From the NCBI RefSeq assembly GCF_027286305.1, contig NZ_CP114599.1:496001-560000 (forward strand): a stretch of 64,000 nt of DNA, read 5' to 3'. The DNA is from Phenylobacterium sp. NIBR 498073. GTDB taxonomy: Bacteria; Pseudomonadota; Alphaproteobacteria; Caulobacterales; Caulobacteraceae. Positions 1 to 10,645 of this stretch are shown here, piece by piece. Below the pieces are notes generated by a model. The model was given only the letters and a program-made list of their open reading frames with translations. It was not told where the DNA came from and did no database searches. Made by a program: the position numbers and the translations under genes. Position 1 is the stretch's first letter. Each line of letters opens with the position of its first letter.

Positions 1-2
1 TG

Positions 3-2025
<2,023 letters not shown>

Positions 2026-2030
2026 GGATC

Positions 2031-2297
2031 ATGGCTGGGAAGCTTCACTTCTCGCTGGTCTCGCCCGAGCGTGAACTGTTCTCGGGGGCCGTCGACCAGG
2101 TCGACGCCCCGGGCACGGAAGGCGACTTCGGCGTGCTGGCCGACCACGCGCCCTTCATGACCACGCTGAAGGTCGGGCAGGTGAAGGTCTATAGCGGCGG
2201 CGCCGTGAAGGTCTTCGAGATCGAAGGCGGTTTCGCCGACGTGACCCCTGAAGGCCTGACCATCCTCGCCGAACAGGCGACGGAAGTGGCCGCCTAA
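2031..2297 (+). CDS. atpC: ATP synthase F1 epsilon subunit (short form, beta-sandwich only)
   Basis: An 88-residue epsilon subunit, the rotor foot that docks on gamma and the c-ring. The sequence [23 protein letters not shown] and the later [19 protein letters not shown] are classic epsilon beta-sandwich motifs. Typical bacterial epsilon is about 130-140 residues with a C-terminal two-helix hairpin that can inhibit ATP hydrolysis. That hairpin is absent here, because TAA at 2295-2297 follows the sandwich directly. Short epsilon subunits are usual in several alphaproteobacteria, where inhibition is assigned to a separate zeta protein (family knowledge). It is the last gene of the operon, with a strong terminator 27 bp downstream. 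Confidence 0.96.
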   Translation: MAGKLHFSLVSPERELFSGAVDQVDAPGTEGDFGVLADHAPFMTTLKVGQVKVYSGGAVKVFEIEGGFADVTPEGLTILAEQATEVAA

Positions 2298-2323
2298 CCG
2301 CCGGCCGCAAGCAGACGATCAGA

Positions 2324-2354
2324 GGCCCCGACGCCCCAGGCGCCGGGGCCTTTT
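2324..2354 (+). terminator. Rho-independent terminator of the atp operon
   Basis: GGCCCCG (2324-2330) pairs with CGGGGCC (2344-2350), and TTTT follows at 2351-2354. It lies just downstream of atpC and closes the operon. The rest of the 200 bp before the next gene holds only GC-rich sequence and presumably that gene's promoter. Confidence 0.85.
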
Positions 2355-2497
2355 CGTATCTGCCGGGCCGCTCACGCGATTTTGCCGTCGCCGGAAGCTG
2401 CAATCGCCATCGAACCGCCAGTTTGCTGCGCTAAAGGGTTGCGAGGGACGGCCTGTTTCGAGTGTTATGCGGCACGCTTAAGTTAGGGGATCCCGCC

Positions 2498-3142
2498 ATG
2501 CGCACCGCCTTCGTCAGTCTGATTGCTCTCGCTGGGCTCGCCACGGCGGCTCACGCCCAACCGGCGCCCGAAGCGGCCGCGCCGGCCGCCGCCCCCCCCG
2601 CCGCCGCCGAGCCGGCTCCCGCCGCCGCCGCGCCCGCGCCGGCCGCCGAGGAAAAGACCTACGTGCTGCCGACCACCGGCGCCGAGGGCCAGATCATCGA
2701 CGTCATCAACCGCGTCTGCAAACCGCTCGTGAAGGGCGGGGACTTCAAGGCCCTGGCCGGCGGCATGACCGGCTACAAGCTGAACAAGCGCGAGGGGACC
2801 TATGTCGGCACCTTGGTCGAGAAGCCCTACACCCTAACCATCTGGCCGCAGGGCTCCAACAAGGACGTCTGCCGCCTGACCCTCAGCTATCCGATCGACG
2901 GCGAGAAGCCGATCATCGTCGGCCTCAACATCTTCTCGTTCCTGCACAAGCCCGAGCTGGTCCAGCAGCGCAACGACTTCGTGCCGGCCACTGATTTCAA
3001 GCGCATCACCAACTCGTGGGAATACTACACCGACAAGGAATCGATCGGCCTGGTGTTCCTGCAACTGAAGAAGCCGGACGGCACGCCGGCCGGCAAGAAC
3101 GCCGATCTGGCCGAAGTGCTGTACTCGGAACGCAAGTTCTAG
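2498..3142 (+). CDS. Secreted hypothetical protein with Ala/Pro-rich linker
   Basis: A 214-residue exported protein. The N-terminus MRTAFVSLIALAGLATAAHAQ is a textbook Sec signal peptide with an AHA|Q cleavage site. It is followed by ~30 residues that are almost entirely Ala, Pro and Glu, then a compact domain of ~160 residues containing EGQIIDVINRVCKPLVKGGDF and a second cysteine (KDVCRLTLSYP). The two cysteines could form a disulfide in the periplasm. ATG 2498 has AGGGGA seven bases upstream; a GTG at 2462 would put 12 residues before the signal peptide. I recognise no characterised family. It is monocistronic, bounded by terminators on both sides. Confidence 0.85.
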   Translation: MRTAFVSLIALAGLATAAHAQPAPEAAAPAAAPPAAAEPAPAAAAPAPAAEEKTYVLPTTGAEGQIIDVINRVCKPLVKGGDFKALAGGMTGYKLNKREGTYVGTLVEKPYTLTIWPQGSNKDVCRLTLSYPIDGEKPIIVGLNIFSFLHKPELVQQRNDFVPATDFKRITNSWEYYTDKESIGLVFLQLKKPDGTPAGKNADLAEVLYSERKF

Positions 3143-3177
3143 GATCCCGCCCGCGCCGGCCAGGCGCGGCTGCTGCA

Positions 3178-3208
3178 AGGGCGCGGGAGCTTCTCCCGCG
3201 CCCTTTGT
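3178..3208 (+). terminator. Rho-independent terminator after the secreted hypothetical gene
   Basis: A perfect 12-bp stem, AGGGCGCGGGAG (3178-3189) with CTCCCGCGCCCT (3193-3204), has a 3-base loop and is followed by TTGTCGTTTTG. It separates the hypothetical gene from the peptidase downstream. Confidence 0.8.
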
Positions 3209-3304
3209 CGTTTTGGCCGCAAGAGCGGCGGCGATCGGACGTTGACGGCCGGCGGCGGGCGCCGCCAGGGTCCGCCAAACCTCGACTGTTTGGAGCACCC
3301 TCCG

Positions 3305-5236
3305 ATGACGACGCGCGCCCTGCTGCTTGGCACCGTCCTCGCCTTCGCCTGCGCCGCCGCGGCCCCGGCCGCAGAGCCGGGCAAGCGCCAATCCGGCCAG
3401 ATCGTCTACGACAACGTGCCTGAGACCCCGGCGGCGCTGAAGGCGGCGATCGCGCCCTACTACAACGCCCGCTCGGCGGTGTTCGAGGACTGGCTGGGCG
3501 ACGGCTCGATCCTGATCGCCACCCGCTTCGGCGACGTGAATCAGATCCACCGCGTGGCCGCGCCCGGCGCGGCGCGCACCCAGCTGACGTTCTTCGCCGA
3601 GCCGGTGAACAGCGCCAAGGGGCAGCCCGGCCAAGCCCGCTTCGTTTATCCCCGCGACGTCGGCGGGGCCGAGTACTACCAGGGCTACATCCGCGGCCTG
3701 ACCGGCGCCGAGGTGCAGCTGACCGCGCCGAAGACCCGCAATTCCAACTTCACCTTCTCGGGCGACGGCAAGCTGGTGGCCTGGAGCCAGGTGACATCGG
3801 GCGATCCCAACTACGACATCATGCTGGCCGATCCGGGCCAGCCCGAGGGCCGCCGCGTCGTGCACGAAGGCAAGGGCGCGATGGCGGTGCTCGACTTCTC
3901 GCCGGACGGCCAGCGCCTGCTGCTCAGCCGCTACAACTCGGCGTCATCGACCGATCTGTTCGTGCTCGACATCGCCAGCGGGGCGTTGACGCCGGTCGGG
4001 CCGACCGGCCGTCCGATCGCCTATGTCGGCGGCGCCTTCGCCGCCGACGGCGCGCATGTCGTGGTCCTGTCCGACGACAAGTCCGATATGGCCCGGCCCG
4101 TGACGATCGACATCGCCAGCGGCGCGGTCCGTGACCTGGAGCCCGGCGCCAAGTGGCCGGCCGAGGGCTTCGATCTGTCGCCGGACGGGGCGCTGATCGC
4201 CTATCTGGTCAACGAAGAGGGCTATTCGAAGATCGTCGTGAAGGAGGTCGCCAGCGGCAAGACCCTGCCGACGCCGGCCCTGCCGCTTGGGGTGCTGACC
4301 GGCCTCGGCTTCTCGCCCGACGGCAAGCAGCTGGGCTTCAGCCTGTCGACCTCGACCTCGTCGGGCGACGTCTGGAGCTTCGCCCTAGCCGACGGCAAGC
4401 TGGTCCGCTGGACGCAGAGCGAGCTCGGCGGCCTCGACCCGGCCAAGCTGGTCGAGCCGACGCTATTCCGCTACCCGACTTTCGACAAGCGCTCGATCCC
4501 GGCCTTCATCTATAAGCCGGCGGCCAAGGCCGGCGAGAGGCTGCCCGTGGTGATCCAGATCCACGGCGGGCCCGAGGGCCAGGAGCAGCCGAGCTTCAAC
4601 CCGCGCCGCCAGTCGTGGGTGAACGAGGTCGGCGCGGCGGTGATCATCCCGAACGTCCGCGGCTCCAGCGGCTACGGCAAGACCTATATCGGCCTCGACA
4701 ACGCCGAGAAGCGCGAGGATTCGGTCAAGGACATCGGGGCGCTGCTCGACTGGATCGCCAAGCAGCCGGACCTGGACGCCAGCCGCGTGGCGGTCGTCGG
4801 CCAGTCCTACGGCGGCTACATGTCGCTGGCGGTGGCCGCCCACTACAACGAGCGAATCGCCGGGGCGATCGACCTGTACGGCATTTCCAACTGGAAGACG
4901 TTCCTCGCCAACACAGAGGGCTACCGCCGCGATCTGCGCCGGGCCGAATACGGCGACGAGCGTGACCCGAAGATGGCCGCGGTGTTCGACAAGATCTCGC
5001 CGCTCAACATGAGCGCCAAGATGAAGAAGCCGATGATGATCTATCAGGGCGCCAACGATCCGCGGGTGCCGCAGTCGGAGTCCGATCAGATGGTCGCCAC
5101 GCTGCGCGCCCAAGGCACCGAGGTCTGGTACGTGCTGGCCCTCGACGAAGGCCACGGGGTCGCCAAGAAGGCCAACGCCGAGGCGGTCCGCGCCAGCGAG
5201 ATCGTGTTCCTGAAGAAGGTGCTGGGGACGAAGTAG
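3305..5236 (+). CDS. S9 family prolyl-oligopeptidase / dipeptidyl-peptidase-like serine peptidase
   Basis: A 643-residue exported peptidase of the alpha/beta-hydrolase fold. A signal peptide (MTTRALLLGTVLAFACAAAA) precedes a beta-propeller made of repeats such as FTFSGDGKLVAW and LDFSPDGQRLLL (residues ~100-400). The C-terminal catalytic domain then carries GQSYGGYMS with nucleophile Ser ~501, Asp ~585 in GANDPRVP and His ~617 in DEGHGVAK. The family cleaves short peptides, often after proline, in the periplasm. ATG 3305 was chosen because the signal peptide starts there; an upstream in-frame codon at 3242 would add 21 unrelated residues. It converges with the hydrolase gene with a 3-bp gap. 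The exact substrate is not visible. Confidence 0.93.
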   Translation: MTTRALLLGTVLAFACAAAAPAAEPGKRQSGQIVYDNVPETPAALKAAIAPYYNARSAVFEDWLGDGSILIATRFGDVNQIHRVAAPGAARTQLTFFAEPVNSAKGQPGQARFVYPRDVGGAEYYQGYIRGLTGAEVQLTAPKTRNSNFTFSGDGKLVAWSQVTSGDPNYDIMLADPGQPEGRRVVHEGKGAMAVLDFSPDGQRLLLSRYNSASSTDLFVLDIASGALTPVGPTGRPIAYVGGAFAADGAHVVVLSDDKSDMARPVTIDIASGAVRDLEPGAKWPAEGFDLSPDGALIAYLVNEEGYSKIVVKEVASGKTLPTPALPLGVLTGLGFSPDGKQLGFSLSTSTSSGDVWSFALADGKLVRWTQSELGGLDPAKLVEPTLFRYPTFDKRSIPAFIYKPAAKAGERLPVVIQIHGGPEGQEQPSFNPRRQSWVNEVGAAVIIPNVRGSSGYGKTYIGLDNAEKREDSVKDIGALLDWIAKQPDLDASRVAVVGQSYGGYMSLAVAAHYNERIAGAIDLYGISNWKTFLANTEGYRRDLRRAEYGDERDPKMAAVFDKISPLNMSAKMKKPMMIYQGANDPRVPQSESDQMVATLRAQGTEVWYVLALDEGHGVAKKANAEAVRASEIVFLKKVLGTK

Positions 5237-5239
5237 CCG

Positions 5240-6013
5240 CTAGCCGGCTGGAGTCGAGGCTGACGCCTCATCCAGCCAGCCCTGGGCGATTTCGGCGATT
5301 TCACGCCAGCCCGGCTCGGCCACCAGCCAGTGGCTCATGCCGGGGGCCTCGATGAACGTCGCGCCCAGCCGCGCGGCGGTCTGACGGACCGTGGCGGGCG
5401 GATGGACGACGTCGCGCTCGCCGCCGATCACCAGGGTCGGGACGTCAAGGGGGCCGACGCTGGTGGTCATGAACGGGTCGAGCCACCAGTTCAGGGTCTC
5501 CCAGAGCGCGCGGCCGCTCTCGGGCCGCAGGCGGGCGGCGACGGCCTCGCGCTCGGCGTGGTCCATGCGGTCGAGGCTGTAGCGGCGCGCCAGGCCGCGG
5601 TCGGGGCCCACCGCCTGCGCCCAGAACGGGCCGAGCGCGTGCAAGCCGAAGGCGGTGATAGCCTCCTCCATCGACGAGGCCGCTACGCCCCAGGGGGCGG
5701 TCGGGGCCAGCAGCACCATCGCCCGCACCGGGGTGCGGCTGGCGGCCAGGGCGCAGACCAGCCCGCCCATCGAGTGGCCGACCAGGATCGGCGCCTCGTC
5801 GAGGCCGGCGCAGAGCCGGGCTATGTCACGGGCATAGTCGGTGACCGAAACGCCGAGCACGGCGTGGGGCGCGTCGGCCTCGGCGTGGCCGCGCAGATCG
5901 GGCGTCAGGACGAAGTGGCCGGCCGCCTCGAAGGGCGCGCGCAGGCGCTCGAACGCCCAGCCGCCGCAGAAGGCGCCATGCACCATGACGATCGGCGGCG
6001 GGGCGATGCTCAT
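5240..6013 (-). CDS. Alpha/beta-fold hydrolase
   Basis: A 257-residue alpha/beta hydrolase starting MSIAPPPIVMVHGAFCGGWAF. The oxyanion-hole motif VHGAFCGGW is at the N-terminus, the nucleophile elbow GHSMGGLV carries the predicted serine, an acid lies near GGERDVVHPP, and the terminal catalytic histidine sits in EAPGMSHWL. No signal peptide is seen, so it is probably cytoplasmic. The fold covers esterases, lipases and C-C hydrolases, and the substrate cannot be inferred. It is the last gene of the leftward block, starting 7 bp after rppH ends, so it is probably co-transcribed with rppH. Confidence 0.9.
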   Translation of the reverse strand: MSIAPPPIVMVHGAFCGGWAFERLRAPFEAAGHFVLTPDLRGHAEADAPHAVLGVSVTDYARDIARLCAGLDEAPILVGHSMGGLVCALAASRTPVRAMVLLAPTAPWGVAASSMEEAITAFGLHALGPFWAQAVGPDRGLARRYSLDRMDHAEREAVAARLRPESGRALWETLNWWLDPFMTTSVGPLDVPTLVIGGERDVVHPPATVRQTAARLGATFIEAPGMSHWLVAEPGWREIAEIAQGWLDEASASTPAG

Positions 6014-6020
6014 CGGCAGG

Positions 6021-6512
6021 TCAGGCCGCGCGGCCGGGCAGGCCCGTGAAGACGTGGAAGGCGCGTGCCACGGTTTCGTAGATCGCCTTCTTGAACGGCA
6101 CCACCAGGCCGGGCGCCTCGTCGAGGCTGCCCCATCGCCAAGCGTCGAACTCCGGGTGTCCGTCGCCGGAAAGATCGATCTCGCTCTCCTGGCCGTCGAA
6201 GCGCAGGGCGAACCAGACTTGGCGTTGGCCCTTCCAGCCCTTGGCGATCTTCGAGCCGTTGTGGCCGGGCGGGAAGTCGTAGGCCAGCCAGCCGTCGGTG
6301 CGGCCGAGCAGGGTGGTGGTGACGACTCCGGTTTCCTCGGCCAGCTCACGGCAGGCAGCCAGATAGAGGTCCTCGCCGGCGTCGACGCCGCCCTGCGGGA
6401 ACTGCCAGTTGTAGGGCTCGGAGGTCTGGAAGCGGCGGCCCAGCCACACCCGGCCATCGGGGTGGAACAACACCACTCCCACGTTCGGGCGGTAGGCGGA
6501 CAGGTCAGTCAT
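6021..6512 (-). CDS. rppH: RNA pyrophosphohydrolase (Nudix)
   Basis: A 163-residue Nudix hydrolase that removes pyrophosphate from mRNA 5' ends and so starts RNase E-dependent decay. The Nudix box is plain: GGVDAGEDLYLAACRELAEETGV matches GX5EX7REUXEEXGU. It follows FQTSEPYNWQFPQGG, typical of RppH/IalA rather than general MutT proteins. ATG 6512 (MTDLSAYRPNVGVVLF) fits the usual RppH N-terminus; a longer in-frame start at 6578 would add 22 atypical residues reaching into the neighbouring gene. It lies 10 bp downstream of the deacetylase gene in the same orientation. Confidence 0.94.
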   Translation of the reverse strand: MTDLSAYRPNVGVVLFHPDGRVWLGRRFQTSEPYNWQFPQGGVDAGEDLYLAACRELAEETGVVTTTLLGRTDGWLAYDFPPGHNGSKIAKGWKGQRQVWFALRFDGQESEIDLSGDGHPEFDAWRWGSLDEAPGLVVPFKKAIYETVARAFHVFTGLPGRAA

Positions 6513-6522
6513 CTCAATCCAT

Positions 6523-7671
6523 TTAGCGACGCGAGGCCAAAGCGGAAGCCGGGGCCAGTTGATAGCCCCTAGATTCAACCGATTCAGCCCACTTTGCGAC
6601 CTGCGACAGGGTCACAGGGTAGGCGAAGCCCGAGCCCAGCGCCTGGCCGTGCTGCAGGGCTCCGGCCTCGATCGCCAGCAGTTGCTGGTCGATGGCCTGG
6701 CCGGAGAGCTGCTCGTCGATGATGCGCGCGGCCGAGGCGCGCATCGGGCCGGTGCGGCGGGCGGCCTGGCCATCGTCGATGAACGCCAGGCCGCGGCCGC
6801 GCAGGGCGGTCTGGAAGGCGTTCATGCCGGTGTCCGAGGTCATGAACCGCGAACCGAGATAGTTGGTGACGCCGAAATAGCCGGTCGCGCGCGACAGCAC
6901 CCATTCCAGCTTCTTGACCGTCTCCGAGCCGGGCGAATCGGCCAGCAGGGTGTAGGGGCCCGGGTCGTTGTCGGGATAGTCGCTGGGCTCCATCGGGGTC
7001 TCCAGCAGCACCTCGTGGCCGGCGGCGCGGGCCAGGTCGATCCAGCCCTGCAGGCCCTCGGCATAGGGCACGAACGACAGGGTGATCTCCGGGGGGAGGG
7101 TGTCGATCGCTTGGCGGGTGGCCGCGGCGTTCAGCCCCAGGCCGCCTATCACAAGGGCGACCTTGGGCCGGCCATTCGGGGTGAAGGGGCGGGCATAGGC
7201 TTCGGCCGGGGTTTTGCCGTTGGCGGCGATGATCGGCAGCGGGCCGCTCGGCCCCTGCGAATGGAAGCCGGCCAGCGGCGCCTGGGGCAGCGGGTCGGCG
7301 GCGTGGAAGGCGCCGCCTTCGAGCGTGATGGTGGCCTCGCCCAGCGCCGCGTCGGCGCCGATAGGGGTCTCGGAAAGGCGGAAGATGTCCTCGGTGACGG
7401 TCGGCTGGCCGCCGCCGCGGACCATCGCCTCGCGCCAGCCGTCGGGCGCGGCCTCGCCGCCGATCTTGGCTAGGGACAGTCGCACCACGGGCGAACTGGC
7501 CTTGGGGTCGCCGATCAGGGCGACCAGCGTCAGCAGCACGAGGATGAACACGGCTCCGGCGGCGCTGGCCCCGACATAGGGATTCGCCAAGGCGCGGAGC
7601 GCGGTTTCGGAGATCGGCGGGGCCGGCGCGGGGGCGGCGATCGCGGGGGCGAGGTGCTTCTTCGAAAACAT
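6523..7671 (-). CDS. Divergent polysaccharide deacetylase family protein (YibQ-like)
   Basis: A 382-residue membrane-anchored protein. Residues ~45-65 form one transmembrane helix (AGAVFILVLLTLVALIG) and the rest is periplasmic. The conserved domain starts at KVALVIGGLGLNAAATRQAI and continues with LPPEITLSFVPYAEGLQGW, HEVLLETPMEPSDYP and YFGVTNYLGSRFM, the signature of the divergent polysaccharide deacetylase (DUF610/YibQ) family. Its activity is unproven, but the gene almost always lies beside an EnvC-type murein hydrolase activator and a C-terminal processing protease, as here. That points to envelope or division-site remodelling. ATG 7671 is preferred over GTG 7674. A CtrA box lies about 90 bp upstream. 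Confidence 0.9.
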   Translation of the reverse strand: MFSKKHLAPAIAAPAPAPPISETALRALANPYVGASAAGAVFILVLLTLVALIGDPKASSPVVRLSLAKIGGEAAPDGWREAMVRGGGQPTVTEDIFRLSETPIGADAALGEATITLEGGAFHAADPLPQAPLAGFHSQGPSGPLPIIAANGKTPAEAYARPFTPNGRPKVALVIGGLGLNAAATRQAIDTLPPEITLSFVPYAEGLQGWIDLARAAGHEVLLETPMEPSDYPDNDPGPYTLLADSPGSETVKKLEWVLSRATGYFGVTNYLGSRFMTSDTGMNAFQTALRGRGLAFIDDGQAARRTGPMRASAARIIDEQLSGQAIDQQLLAIEAGALQHGQALGSGFAYPVTLSQVAKWAESVESRGYQLAPASALASRR

Positions 7672-7739
7672 CACATGATCACGGAACGTTCCGGCATTGG
7701 AGCGTCCGCGAATATGGTTAACAAACGACTTATACAGTG

Positions 7740-7790
7740 AACGTCGGCGCGATTTCCGTTAACTTTCAATTAACTGATCGCGCCGACGTT
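7740..7790. repeat. 14-bp perfect inverted repeat enclosing a CtrA box
   Basis: AACGTCGGCGCGAT (7740-7753) and its exact reverse complement ATCGCGCCGACGTT (7777-7790) flank a 23-bp AT-rich centre. The transcript could fold as a strong hairpin after ctpA, but the leftward strand lacks a T-tract after the stem, so simple termination is doubtful. The rightward strand does have TTTT at 7789-7792. Confidence 0.85.
7759..7773. promoter_or_regulatory. Perfect CtrA-type box TTAA-N7-TTAA
   Basis: TTAACTTTCAATTAA matches the Caulobacter CtrA consensus TTAA-N7-TTAA exactly. It sits in the ctpA-deacetylase intergenic region, 88 bp upstream of the deacetylase start. A second partial site (TTAACAAACGACTTA) lies at about 7718-7732. 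Sequence match only. Confidence 0.55.
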
Positions 7791-7798
7791 TTGGCCGT

Positions 7799-9196
7799 CT
7801 ATTTCTTGTCCGGAGAGGCCTTCTCAAGCGCCGGCGCACCCTTCGGCGAGACCACCGCAGCCATCTTCGGTTCGGGCTTCGGGAGCTTCGGAGTGGCGGC
7901 CACCGAACCGTACTTCAGCACGTCCATGGCGCGGGCCAGCTGGAAGTCGCCCTTGTCCTCGTCGAAGCCGCTGGGCGGGGCTTCGGCCGGGATGTGGGCG
8001 CCGCGTCGGGCCTTGCCTTCCTCGGCGTTAAGCGCATTGCGGAACGAGGCTTCCGAGAACTGGAAGGCGCGGTTGGCGATGCGCTGGGCCTGGTCACGGG
8101 TCTCGGCGACCTCCAGGTCCGGCTCGATGCCGGTCTTCTGGATCGAGCGTCCGGCCGGGGTGTAGTAGCGCGCGGTGGTCAGCTTCAGCGCGCCGTCCAT
8201 GCCGCCGCGCAGCGGGATCACGGTCTGCACCGAGCCCTTGCCGAAGGTGGTCAGGCCGACCACTTCGGCCCGCTTGCGGTCCTGCAGCGCGCCAGCCACG
8301 ATCTCGGCCGCCGAGGCCGAGCCGGAGTTGACCAGCACGACCATCGGCAGACCGCCGGTCACGTCGCCGGCGCGGGCGTTGTAGCGCTCGATGTCGCGCG
8401 GATCGCGGCCGCGCTGGGAGACGATCTCGCCGCCTTCCAGGAACATGTCCGAGATGCCGACCGCCTGGTCGAGCAGCCCGCCCGGATTGTTGCGCAGGTC
8501 GAGCACCAGGCCCTTCATCTTCGGGTTCTTGGCCTTCAGGTCGGCCAGGGCCGCCTCGGCCTCGTCGGTGGTCTTCTCGTTGAAGCCGGAGACGCGCAGA
8601 TAGCCGTAGTCGCCTTCCATCTTGGCGGTGGCGGACTTCGGCTTGATCACCTCGCGGACGATCTTCACGTCGAACGGATCGGACTTCTCGCGGGCGATGG
8701 TCAGGGTGACCGCCTCGCCCGGCTTGCCGCGCATCTGCTTGACGGCTTCGTTGACCGACAGGCCGAGCACGCTCTCGCCGTTGACCGCGGTGATGAAGTC
8801 GCCCGGCTTCACGCCGGCCTTGAAGGCGGGCGTGCCGTCCATCGGCGAGATGACCTTGACCACGCCTTCTTCGCTGGTGACCTCAAGCCCGAGGCCGCCG
8901 TACTCGCCGCGCGTCTGGTCGCGCATGTCGTCGAAGGAGTCGGGGTTCAGATAGCCCGAATGCGGATCGAGCGAGGTCAGCATGCCGTCGATGGCCGCCT
9001 CGATCAGTTTCTGATCGTCGACCTCGGTGACGTATTGACGCTCGACCGTGTCGAGCACGTCGCCGAACAGCTCGAGCATCTTGTAGGTCTTCACGTTCGG
9101 CGCCTGGGCCGAGGCGAGGGCCTGCTGGCTCACATAAGCCATGGAGCCGGCGCCGAGCACGAAGGCCGAAGCCCCGATCAGAAAATACTTACGCAT
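7799..9196 (-). CDS. ctpA: S41 family C-terminal processing peptidase
   Basis: A 465-residue carboxy-terminal processing protease that trims exported or envelope proteins. An N-terminal signal or anchor (MRKYFLIGASAFVLGAGSMAYVS) is followed by a PDZ domain (GGLGLEVTSEEGVVKVISPMDGTPA through LTIAREK). The S41 core carries the nucleophile in NSGSASAAEIVAGALQD and the catalytic lysine in TTFGKGSVQT. The C-terminal ~100 residues are low-complexity and charged. ATG 9196 begins the signal sequence; an upstream in-frame start at 9316 would add 40 unrelated residues. It follows envC in the leftward block, the standard EnvC-CtpA-deacetylase arrangement of alphaproteobacteria. Confidence 0.94.
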   Translation of the reverse strand: MRKYFLIGASAFVLGAGSMAYVSQQALASAQAPNVKTYKMLELFGDVLDTVERQYVTEVDDQKLIEAAIDGMLTSLDPHSGYLNPDSFDDMRDQTRGEYGGLGLEVTSEEGVVKVISPMDGTPAFKAGVKPGDFITAVNGESVLGLSVNEAVKQMRGKPGEAVTLTIAREKSDPFDVKIVREVIKPKSATAKMEGDYGYLRVSGFNEKTTDEAEAALADLKAKNPKMKGLVLDLRNNPGGLLDQAVGISDMFLEGGEIVSQRGRDPRDIERYNARAGDVTGGLPMVVLVNSGSASAAEIVAGALQDRKRAEVVGLTTFGKGSVQTVIPLRGGMDGALKLTTARYYTPAGRSIQKTGIEPDLEVAETRDQAQRIANRAFQFSEASFRNALNAEEGKARRGAHIPAEAPPSGFDEDKGDFQLARAMDVLKYGSVAATPKLPKPEPKMAAVVSPKGAPALEKASPDKK

Positions 9197-9294
9197 GTCA
9201 GGCCTTGAAGCCTCCCTTTGCGACGGGACGGCGCCGCACCGGAAATTCCTAAACCGATGTTCCGCGAAGAATCCGGCGGAAATGGTTCGTATCG

Positions 9295-10142
9295 TCAGCC
9301 TACCCCGTCCAGCCATCTGGCGGGGTCGACCGGGACGCCGCGTTCGCGGACCTCCAGATAGAGTTCAGATGGGGAGCTTCGTCCATCCGTCATCCACCCG
9401 ACAGGCGCGCCCGCCGCGACTGATTGACCGACCCCGACGCTCGTTCGGTCAAGGCCAGCCAACACCAGATGGTAGCCCCGGCCAGTCGCAAGATCAAAAT
9501 AGTCCCCCACCCCTTAACGGGGCCTACAAACTGGACGAGCCCGGCGTCGGGCGCAGCGACCTGGGCGCCGTGCCCGGCCGCCAGGGTGACGCCCGAGGCC
9601 TCGCCGCCCCCGGCCAGGGCCGCGCCATAGCGCTGGATCAGCTTGCCCTCCACCGGGGCCAGCAGGCGGATCGGCGGGGTGATCGGGCCGCTCTCGACCG
9701 GGGCCGCGCCGGGCGGCGTGGCCTCCAGTTGCTCGCGGCGCTCGGCCAGTTCGGAGTCGGAGGTGAACAGCGCCTCGCTGGCCACCGCCGCCAGCCGGCG
9801 CTGGCGTGCGATCTCGCCGGCCTCGGCGGCGTAGACCTTGGCGCGCTTCTGCAGCTCGGGGGTGATGGCCTTGACCAGGATCGCCGCGCGCACCGCGTCG
9901 GTGGCGTCCCCCGGGCTGACCAGCAGGGCCGGCGGCGGGTCGCGGCGGAACTGGGCCAGCGCCGTCAGCAGCCGGGCCATGCGGTTGAGGTTACGGCCCT
10001 GTTCGGCGCTGAGCACCGTCTCGCGGACGTTGAGACGCTCCAGCCGCGCCTGGCTCTCGGTGGCCGCATAGGCGATCGCGCCGGCGGCCAGGGTCGCGGC
10101 GACGGCGCAGGTGCTGGTCAGGAGGACGCCGCGGCGCATCAT
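9295..10142 (-). pseudogene. envC: Murein hydrolase activator EnvC-like (degenerate M23/LytM), one-base frameshift
   Basis: Two overlapping frames together encode one EnvC-like protein of about 282 residues. The first runs from ATG 10142 (signal sequence MMRRGVLLTSTCAVAATLAAG, then a coiled coil) to VQFVGPVKGWGTILILRLAG. The second resumes with GYHLVLAGLDRTSVGVGQSV and ends WLDGVG at 9295. The frames join if the run of four C on the given strand (9476-9479) were five, so a single base appears lost from a homopolymer. Without repair the first frame reads into unrelated sequence and loses the end of the LytM domain. Canonical zinc ligands seem missing even after repair, as expected for a non-catalytic amidase activator. 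It could be a real mutation or a sequencing error. Confidence 0.85.
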
Positions 10143-10174
10143 CGCACCAGGGATAAACTGAGCGCCCCGCACCC

Positions 10175-10639
10175 TCAATCGCGATGATAGGGGCTGCCGG
10201 CCAGGATGGTGACGGCGCGATAGACCTGCTCGGCCAGCATGGCGCGGGCCATGGCGTGGGGCCAGGTCTGCGGCCCGAAGGCCAGCTTGCCGTGGGCGGC
10301 GGCCAGCAACGAGGGATCCAGGCCGTCGGCCCCGCCGATCACGAAGACCAGCCGCCGGGCGCCGTCGTCGCGCAGGCGTGCGATCTCGCCGGCGAAAGCG
10401 CGCGAGGCCCTGGCCGTTCCGTGCTCGTCGCAGGCGATGACGTGAGCGCCTTCGAGGTGGGGCCGCAGCACTTCGGCTTCAGGCCCCTTGCCCGGCTTGC
10501 GGGACTCGACCTCGATGACCTCGACCGGGCCAAGGCCGAGCGAACGGCCGGCGGCGGTCGCGCGGTCGACATAGAGCTTCACCAGCTCGACTTCCGGCGA
10601 GCGCGGCAAGCGTCCGACGGCGAGGATCGTGATTTTCAT
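10175..10639 (-). CDS. rlmH: 23S rRNA (pseudouridine1915-N3)-methyltransferase
   Basis: A 154-residue SPOUT methyltransferase that methylates pseudouridine 1915 in helix 69 of 23S rRNA. MKITILAVGRLPRSPE, VFVIGGADGLDPSLL and the C-terminal LAEQVYRAVTILAGSPYHRD are hallmarks; the last part forms the SAM-binding trefoil knot and the invariant YHR tail. The ribosome-binding site (GGAGG) of this gene lies inside an intercistronic hairpin. It follows rsfS in the leftward operon, and its stop at 10175 is 33 bp upstream of the envC start. Confidence 0.97.
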   Translation of the reverse strand: MKITILAVGRLPRSPEVELVKLYVDRATAAGRSLGLGPVEVIEVESRKPGKGPEAEVLRPHLEGAHVIACDEHGTARASRAFAGEIARLRDDGARRLVFVIGGADGLDPSLLAAAHGKLAFGPQTWPHAMARAMLAEQVYRAVTILAGSPYHRD

Positions 10640-10645
10640 GCGGTC

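Noticed and set aside
7682..7709. GGAACGTTCC near the deacetylase start as an EcfG promoter
   Set aside because: Spacer to CGTC is only 15 bases and the -10 is not CGTT; the leftward version would run into the start codon.
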